Translations under genes and position numbers: made by a program
The notes under the pieces: generated by a model
Seen by the model: only the letters and a program-made list of their open reading frames with translations
Databases searched by the model: none
What the model was told of the DNA's origin: nothing
Origin: Devosia equisanguinis
Lineage (GTDB): Bacteria > Pseudomonadota > Alphaproteobacteria > Rhizobiales > Devosiaceae
Assembly: GCF_900631955.1 (NCBI RefSeq)
Contig: NZ_UZWD01000028.1
Span: 1 to 64,000 of the forward strand
DNA: 64,000 nucleotides
Reading direction: 5' to 3'
Shown: piece by piece, positions 59,239-64,000 of the stretch
Layout of the letters: each line of letters opens with the position of its first letter
How positions within the stretch are numbered: the first letter of the stretch is position 1

Positions 59239-60537
59239 CTACTGCGCGTTGCGCGCCAGGATTTCAGTAGCGTCGGATTGTGCATTGGCCTGGGCTTCAG
59301 CAGCGGTCAGCTGTCCGAATTGCATGGCCTCGAGGGTCTGCTGCAGCGCCTCCGAAAATTCCTGACCGCCCAAAACCACCGGGAACGGCTTGGCATCAGC
59401 CAAGGTCTCGGTATAGCCGGAAAGGAAAGGATCGCTGGCCAACCGGTCACCAAAAGCGGTCACGTCCGAGGTGCGTGAAGGCAGGATGCCCATGGACATC
59501 AGGATGTCGCCCATGGCCGAGGCGCCGTTCTCGCCGGAATCCGGGCCATTCAGCCAGGAAAGGAATTTCCAGGCGGTTTCCTGCTCCTCAGCGCTGGCCT
59601 GCGCGTTCACAACGGTCATCCAGGAATAGGAGATCGAACGGGCGGTGTCACCCGAGGGACCAACCGGAATGGGCGCGGTGGCGATATCGGCAAAGGCATC
59701 GCCCATGCCGGCCTTGAGAGCGGATTCCCACCAGTTGGCCATGATGATCATGCCGGTCTTGCCGGAAACGAAGTTGTCGAGGAATGGGCCGGTGGTATTG
59801 GCGTCGGCCGTGGCCATGGCCGGATCGGAGTAGCCCGAGGTTATGAGCTTCTCATAGAGGTCGAATGTCTGTTTGGCCGCTTCGCTGTCGAGTACCGGCT
59901 TGCCATCCACGATAAGATCGCCGCCGTTGGAAACAAGCAGGGAGGCGAAGGGGTGTAACACGCCTGCGGCCCAGGAGTTGATCAGGCCAAATCCCTGCTG
60001 GCCCTTGGACTTGTCCGTGAGCTTCTCGGCTGCGGCCAGGAACTCTTCCCAGGTCGCCGGCGGTGCCGTGATACCGGCTTCATCGAACAGGCGCTTGTTA
60101 TAGTTGAGCGCATAGACGTCGATCTCGTTGGGAATGCCGTAGAGTGAACCGCCCACCGAGGCCGCGCTGACCACGCCGGCCGGCCAGTTTGCCTTGGTGT
60201 CGGCGGCAATATCGTCGCCTGCCGGGCTTACCAGCTTGTCGCGCGCCAGGTCCGGGAGCCAGGCATCGTAAATGCCCGCGATGGTCGCCCCGCCCGCGCC
60301 GCCGCCAGAGGTGCGTAGCGTGGTCAGCAGGTCACCGAACGGCACCGCCCGCACTGTAACGGTATCGCCGGGGTTGGCTGCCTCATATTTTTCGATGGCT
60401 GCGTCGAGCAGCGCCACTGTGTCGGGCCCCCAGTGAGTCAAAAAAGAAATCTCGGCAGCCTGAGAAACCGCTGCACTCGACATCATGAGCGTCGCTGCAA
60501 AAGCGAAGCGCCAACCGTTGCGTAAGTTCACGACCAT
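59239..60537 (-). CDS. Sugar ABC substrate-binding protein
   Basis: A 432-aa periplasmic family-1 binding protein. RFAFAATLMMSSAAVSQAAE is the signal peptide end. The mature part has LYGIPNEIDVYALNYNKRLF, the family hinge signature, and GKTGMIIMANWWESALKAGM. ATG 60537 is preferred: GGATGGGAGA lies upstream and the extra 10 codons of the ORF contribute nothing. First gene of the operon. Confidence 0.93.
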   Translation of the reverse strand: MVVNLRNGWRFAFAATLMMSSAAVSQAAEISFLTHWGPDTVALLDAAIEKYEAANPGDTVTVRAVPFGDLLTTLRTSGGGAGGATIAGIYDAWLPDLARDKLVSPAGDDIAADTKANWPAGVVSAASVGGSLYGIPNEIDVYALNYNKRLFDEAGITAPPATWEEFLAAAEKLTDKSKGQQGFGLINSWAAGVLHPFASLLVSNGGDLIVDGKPVLDSEAAKQTFDLYEKLITSGYSDPAMATADANTTGPFLDNFVSGKTGMIIMANWWESALKAGMGDAFADIATAPIPVGPSGDTARSISYSWMTVVNAQASAEEQETAWKFLSWLNGPDSGENGASAMGDILMSMGILPSRTSDVTAFGDRLASDPFLSGYTETLADAKPFPVVLGGQEFSEALQQTLEAMQFGQLTAAEAQANAQSDATEILARNAQ

Positions 60538-60593
60538 TCTCCCATCCTTAAGCCGCGGCTTCTCCAACCCGCAGCGCCACTAGAGTGTTATGA

Positions 60594-60603
60594 CGTTATA
60601 ACG
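60594..60603. promoter_or_regulatory. Candidate GntR operator
   Basis: CGTTATAACG is a perfect 10-bp palindrome 57 bp upstream of the binding-protein start, and GTTATGACGTTATAAC overlaps it. GntR/HutC regulators bind GT-N4-AC-type palindromes such as this. The remainder of the 392-bp gap (60538-60929) shows no gene I can support. Confidence 0.5.
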
Positions 60604-60929
60604 ACTGTCAAGCGGCTATTCGCTTACTGGTACCTGCCGGCGCCGTGCCTTGGCCAACAGGTGAGATCATACCAGCAGACGCCAAAGGGACGGAGCGGCG
60701 TCAAAGACGCTTTCCCGGATCGCTTTGCTCATTCGGGCGAAACAACACAGGTCTTAAATGTTCGCTGACCGGGGACCTCAGGATCATGCTGCACAAAGCC
60801 GACTGAGACGGTATTTTACGCGGATTGAAGGAGCCTGCTACCGAAACGAAAACGGCTGGGAAGGAACACGTTCCCGGACGACAATGGTTGGCCGCGATTG
60901 CCTTGCGCAGCGCCATCCACTCTGCGGGA

Positions 60930-61826
60930 CTACGCGGCAGAGCGATCCTCAAATTTAAGACCCCGCGCCATCTCCGTCTCGAACCACCGCCGAACAGTTT
61001 GCATCATCCTATTGGAGCGATCTTCCCGCCAGGCCAGGAACCAGTAGCCCGACCGTTTGGCCATGCCGAGTGGGGCAACAAGGCGATTTTGCTCGAGTGC
61101 GTCCCAGACAGCAGGCCCCGGACCGATTGCTACCCCCTGCCCTGCTTCTGCCGCCTGCACGCTGAAAGAGAGGCTGTCATACCAGACACAATCGCGCGGC
61201 GGCAGCACCACGCCCGCCTCCCGGGCCCAATTGGTCCACATGTCCGGTGGCCAGCGAATATCGAGGCGCGGCAGGGTCCACATCGCCTCGGAGTCGATGC
61301 GCCGGCCTGGGGCGATCATTGGGCTGAGCACGGGCCCGAAGGTTTCCGGCGCCACCGGCGCGACCACCATGCCAGGAATATCGAGCAGCTTGCCGACACC
61401 CACGTAAAGATCGATGGAGCGATCGGCCGGGTTGATCTCGCGCGTCCAGGTGGTGATCCGCACCGACACTCCGCCCAGCGCTTTCTCAAGGCTTTGCAGG
61501 CGCGGCACCAACCAGCGCAGCAGGAACGTATCCGGCGCCGTCAGCATGATGGTGGATTGATCATGCAGCGCCTTGAGGTGCTCGGTGCCGCGATTGATCG
61601 AGGCCAGCGCCTCGGTGAGCGTGGCGGCGAAGGTGGCGGCCGCCGGGGTGAGACGCAGCGAACGATTACCGCGCTCAAACAAGGGCACGCCCAGCTCATC
61701 TTCAAGATTTTTGATATGGCGGCTCACCGCTCCATCGGAGACGTGCAACTCCTCGGCAGCGCGTCGAATGCTGCCGAGACGCGCAGCGACCTCGAATGCG
61801 CGCATGGCATTGAGCAGGTGCAGCAT
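60930..61826 (-). CDS. LysR-family transcriptional regulator (GcvA-like)
   Basis: A 298-aa regulator. The N-terminal helix-turn-helix reads AMRAFEVAARLGSIRRAAEE, then LHVSDGAVSRHIKNLEDELG and PLFERGNRSLRLT, typical of the GcvA-like branch. The periplasmic-binding-protein-like effector domain occupies residues 90-295. It is transcribed away from the nucleoside hydrolase gene, with a 150-bp spacer, and may regulate it. The effector is not evident. Confidence 0.92.
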   Translation of the reverse strand: MLHLLNAMRAFEVAARLGSIRRAAEELHVSDGAVSRHIKNLEDELGVPLFERGNRSLRLTPAAATFAATLTEALASINRGTEHLKALHDQSTIMLTAPDTFLLRWLVPRLQSLEKALGGVSVRITTWTREINPADRSIDLYVGVGKLLDIPGMVVAPVAPETFGPVLSPMIAPGRRIDSEAMWTLPRLDIRWPPDMWTNWAREAGVVLPPRDCVWYDSLSFSVQAAEAGQGVAIGPGPAVWDALEQNRLVAPLGMAKRSGYWFLAWREDRSNRMMQTVRRWFETEMARGLKFEDRSAA

Positions 61827-61976
61827 GGTTTGCCTCAGGAAAAGTCAATCGAAAGGTAAAATAGTCTGCTGTTGCACTTCTGTCATCTGCCCTAGCGTCA
61901 ACCGAACTTTTGGAGGGAGTTACAGCGGAGGTCAGGGTTTCTGGTCACTGCGGAATTACCTCAGCAAAACTAGGTC

Positions 61977-62972
61977 ATGGAAGAGTCTGCCGCTGTGAGT
62001 GTCACCCACCGTATCATCATCGATTGCGATCCCGGCCATGACGACATGGCGGCCATCCTGCTGGCCGCATGGCATCCTTCGATCCAGCTCGAAGCCATTA
62101 CCACCGTGTGCGGCAATGCGCCTTTGAGCCATACGACCAATAATGCGCTGCGCATCGTCGATGCGTTCGGGCTCAATGTGCCGGTTTATGCTGGCGCCGA
62201 AGCGCCGCTGCTGCACCGCTACGCCTTTCCGGCCGAATTCCACGGGCCCAGCGGGCTCGATAGCGCCGGCGAAGATCTGCCGCCCGCCAGCAGTGCGGCC
62301 CAGAGGCAGCATGCTGTCGAGGCCATTATCGAACGGGTCGAGGCGGCACCGGGGGAAATCACCCTGGTGGTGATCGGGCCAATGACCAATCTGGCGCTGG
62401 CCCTGGCGCTGCGACCGAGCCTGGCCCAGACGATCAAGCAAGTGGTGTTCATGGGTGGTTCGGCCACCGAGGGCAATGTCACCGCGGCGGCCGAATTCAA
62501 TATCTGGGCCGATGCCGAGGCGGCGCGGATGGTGTTCCGCTCCGGCGTCAAGCTGGTGATGTTCGGGCTCAATGCCACGCACCAAACGCTGATGCGGCGC
62601 CAAGACGTGGCGGCGATCCGCGCGGCGCGGGCCGGCAGCAATCCGGTGGCCGACATCATGGATTTCTACTGCGGCACCTATTACAATTTTGCCGGCGCCG
62701 ACAAACCCGGCGCGCCCATGCACGATCCCTGCGCCATTGCCTGGCTGATCGACCCCACCATCTTCGAGCTTGTGGAGCGCCCGGGCGAAGTGCTGGTCGG
62801 CGCCGATGGCGGCTATGGGCAGACGCTGATCGACATGCGGCCGCAGGATGCGGCGCATGATACGCGCATCAAGAATCTCGCCGTGGCCGTGAAGGCCGAT
62901 GCGCAACGCTTTGCCGCGCTGGTGACCCAGGCTCTGAGCTGGGCTGCCGGCCGCATGACCTCAACACGATAA
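61977..62972 (+). CDS. Nucleoside hydrolase (IunH family)
   Basis: A 331-aa N-ribohydrolase that splits nucleosides into base and ribose. The metal-binding motif DCDPGHDDMAAILLAAWHP (DxDxxxDD) lies at residues about 16-34. Also visible are LVVIGPMTNLALALALRPSL, VFMGGSATEGNVTAAAEFNI and APMHDPCAIAWL with the late Ca-binding Asp, all family hallmarks. ATG 61977 begins the ORF; a GTG 18 bp inside is possible. It is 12 bp upstream of a sugar-type ABC binding protein. Confidence 0.95.
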   Translation: MEESAAVSVTHRIIIDCDPGHDDMAAILLAAWHPSIQLEAITTVCGNAPLSHTTNNALRIVDAFGLNVPVYAGAEAPLLHRYAFPAEFHGPSGLDSAGEDLPPASSAAQRQHAVEAIIERVEAAPGEITLVVIGPMTNLALALALRPSLAQTIKQVVFMGGSATEGNVTAAAEFNIWADAEAARMVFRSGVKLVMFGLNATHQTLMRRQDVAAIRAARAGSNPVADIMDFYCGTYYNFAGADKPGAPMHDPCAIAWLIDPTIFELVERPGEVLVGADGGYGQTLIDMRPQDAAHDTRIKNLAVAVKADAQRFAALVTQALSWAAGRMTSTR

Positions 62973-62984
62973 AGGGTGCCCCAG

Positions 62985-64000
62985 ATGAAGATTATCCAGT
63001 TCGCCATCGCTGCCGGCCTTGCGGCCAGCCTGCTCGCCGGCACCGCGCTGGCCCAGGACAAGACGCTCAACATGATCGTCATCGAAGGTGGCGACACCAC
63101 CGCGATGCAGGCCGTGGTCGATGCCTACAAGGCCGATCATCCCGGGGTCACCATCAACCTGCAGGCTTATCCGTTCGCCCAGTTCTTCCAGGTCGCCGAA
63201 CTGCGCCTGCGCTCGGCCGATGCCGGGATCGACCTAGTCTATGTCGATGCACCGCTGCTGGCCAGCTACGCCTCGCGCGGGTTCCTTGCGCCCATCGATG
63301 CCGGGATTGACACCAGCAAGCTAGTGCCCGGTGCGCTGGCCGCCGGCCAGTATGAAAGCACCCAATATGCGCTGCCGATCAACAATTCGGCGCAGGTGCT
63401 GTATTTCAACAAGGCCCTGTTCGAGGCCGCCGGCATTACCCCGCCCGCCGGGCTGACCAAGGGCGAGAGCGCCACCCAGGCCGAGGTCGACACGCTGGCC
63501 TCCAGCGAGCGCTGGACCTGGGAACAGGTGGCCGATGCCGCGCGCAAGCTGACGGTGTCCGAGGGTGGCCGGACCACCACCTATGGCTTTACCGTCGAGC
63601 AGTTCGGTGAGCTCTACCAGCTGCAGCCGTTCGGCGAGTCGCTGGGCAGCCCAGTGATCGGGCCGGACGGCTACACCGCCAAGGGCTATCTCGATAGCGA
63701 GGCATGGACCAAGGGCGCGACCTTCTGGAGCAATCTCTACAATGAATGGGCGGTGAGCCCGAAGAGCCTGGGCTATGGCGAGGCCGCCTCGCTGTTCGGC
63801 AATGGCCAGCTGGCCATGTTCGCCGGCGGCACCTGGAACCTGCCAATCCTGGGCGCCACCGATATCGACTTCGGCGTCGCCCCCTATCCCTATTTCGAGG
63901 GCGGCTCGGTGGTCACCCCCACCGGTTCCTGGTATGTCGGCGTCAATGCCGCCTCGGCCAACCAGGTCGAAGCCATGGATTTTGCCAGCTATCTGACCAC
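62985..64000 (+). CDS. ABC sugar-type substrate-binding protein (truncated by window edge)
   Basis: At least 338 residues of a periplasmic family-1 binding protein; the 3' end lies beyond 64000. IIQFAIAAGLAASLLAGTAL then AQDKTL is the signal peptide. Family features are VVDAYKADHPGVTINLQAYP, TQYALPINNSAQVLYFNKAL and GNGQLAMFAGGTWNLPILGA. AAAGGG precedes ATG 62985. It follows the nucleoside hydrolase by 12 bp, so the importer may carry nucleosides or ribosides. Confidence 0.9.
   Translation, partial: MKIIQFAIAAGLAASLLAGTALAQDKTLNMIVIEGGDTTAMQAVVDAYKADHPGVTINLQAYPFAQFFQVAELRLRSADAGIDLVYVDAPLLASYASRGFLAPIDAGIDTSKLVPGALAAGQYESTQYALPINNSAQVLYFNKALFEAAGITPPAGLTKGESATQAEVDTLASSERWTWEQVADAARKLTVSEGGRTTTYGFTVEQFGELYQLQPFGESLGSPVIGPDGYTAKGYLDSEAWTKGATFWSNLYNEWAVSPKSLGYGEAASLFGNGQLAMFAGGTWNLPILGATDIDFGVAPYPYFEGGSVVTPTGSWYVGVNAASANQVEAMDFASYLT

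Noticed and set aside
60604-60929. Small open frames in the gap between the binding protein and LysR genes
   Set aside because: The frames are Arg/Pro/Ser-rich with no ribosome-binding site and change character between strands, so I treat the gap as noncoding.
1-64000. CRISPR array, transposase, integrase, prophage or tRNA
   Set aside because: I looked for regular spaced repeats, transposase motifs and cloverleaf-like hairpins and saw none; the dispersed palindromes are too few and irregular to be an array.

Overview
The window is a continuous, gene-dense, GC-rich bacterial chromosome segment. Gene content points to an alphaproteobacterium of the order Hyphomicrobiales: a 180-kDa NAD-glutamate dehydrogenase, a malic enzyme fused to a phosphotransacetylase-like domain, a Tat-exported TIGR03808-type beta-helix protein, many periplasmic-binding-protein ABC importers, frequent TTG/GTG starts and G+C-rich palindromic repeats. 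A Devosia-like soil or plant-associated organism is my best guess (inference). I saw no rRNA, tRNA, insertion sequence, prophage or CRISPR array.

Layout. 1-7.5 kb: a LacI repressor with two matching operators, divergent from a sugar-catabolic and import operon (Gfo/Idh/MocA dehydrogenase, sugar isomerase/epimerase, binding protein, two permeases, ATPase). The first permease is interrupted by a +1 shift at a CTT-TGA site. 7.5-17.7 kb: housekeeping and accessory genes, including a YbaN-like membrane protein, a higBA-like toxin-antitoxin pair, a stand-alone receiver protein, a LOG-like protein with a HerA-like ATPase, the beta-helix protein, AcuI-like reductase, malic enzyme and a periplasmic ClpP-fold protein. 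17.9-28.7 kb: an arabinan/arabinoxylan unit with an ArsR-type regulator carrying a C-terminal beta-rich domain, GH51 arabinofuranosidase, a complete oligopeptide-type ABC importer, a GH43-like protein and an esterase.

28.9-41.1 kb: a complete assimilatory nitrate locus, nasT-nasS / nrtABC-nirB-nirD-nasA-cysG. Between nasS and nrtA lie a sigma-54-type promoter, an ANTAR-type hexaloop hairpin and an intrinsic terminator, the expected target of NasT antitermination. NtrC-like sites precede nasT and nrtA. 41.2-47.0 kb: a second nitrate/sulfonate-type importer followed by an FMN-dependent LLM-class monooxygenase, a convergent PadR repressor, then a flavin reductase and a stand-alone riboflavin kinase. 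I read this as a PadR-controlled organic-sulfur or organic-nitrogen scavenging module that makes its own FMN and FMNH2.

47.2-54.8 kb: a group III truncated haemoglobin overlapping a Cys-rich ArsR-type regulator, divergent from Fe-superoxide dismutase, then a flavin reductase-like protein, a DUF6894-like small protein and the large glutamate dehydrogenase. 55.0-60.5 kb: a minus-strand amino-sugar-like import operon (binding protein, two permeases, ROK kinase, GntR/HutC regulator, SIS-domain protein) with no ATPase of its own. 60.9-64.0 kb: a LysR regulator divergent from a nucleoside hydrolase and a truncated sugar-type binding protein that runs off the window.
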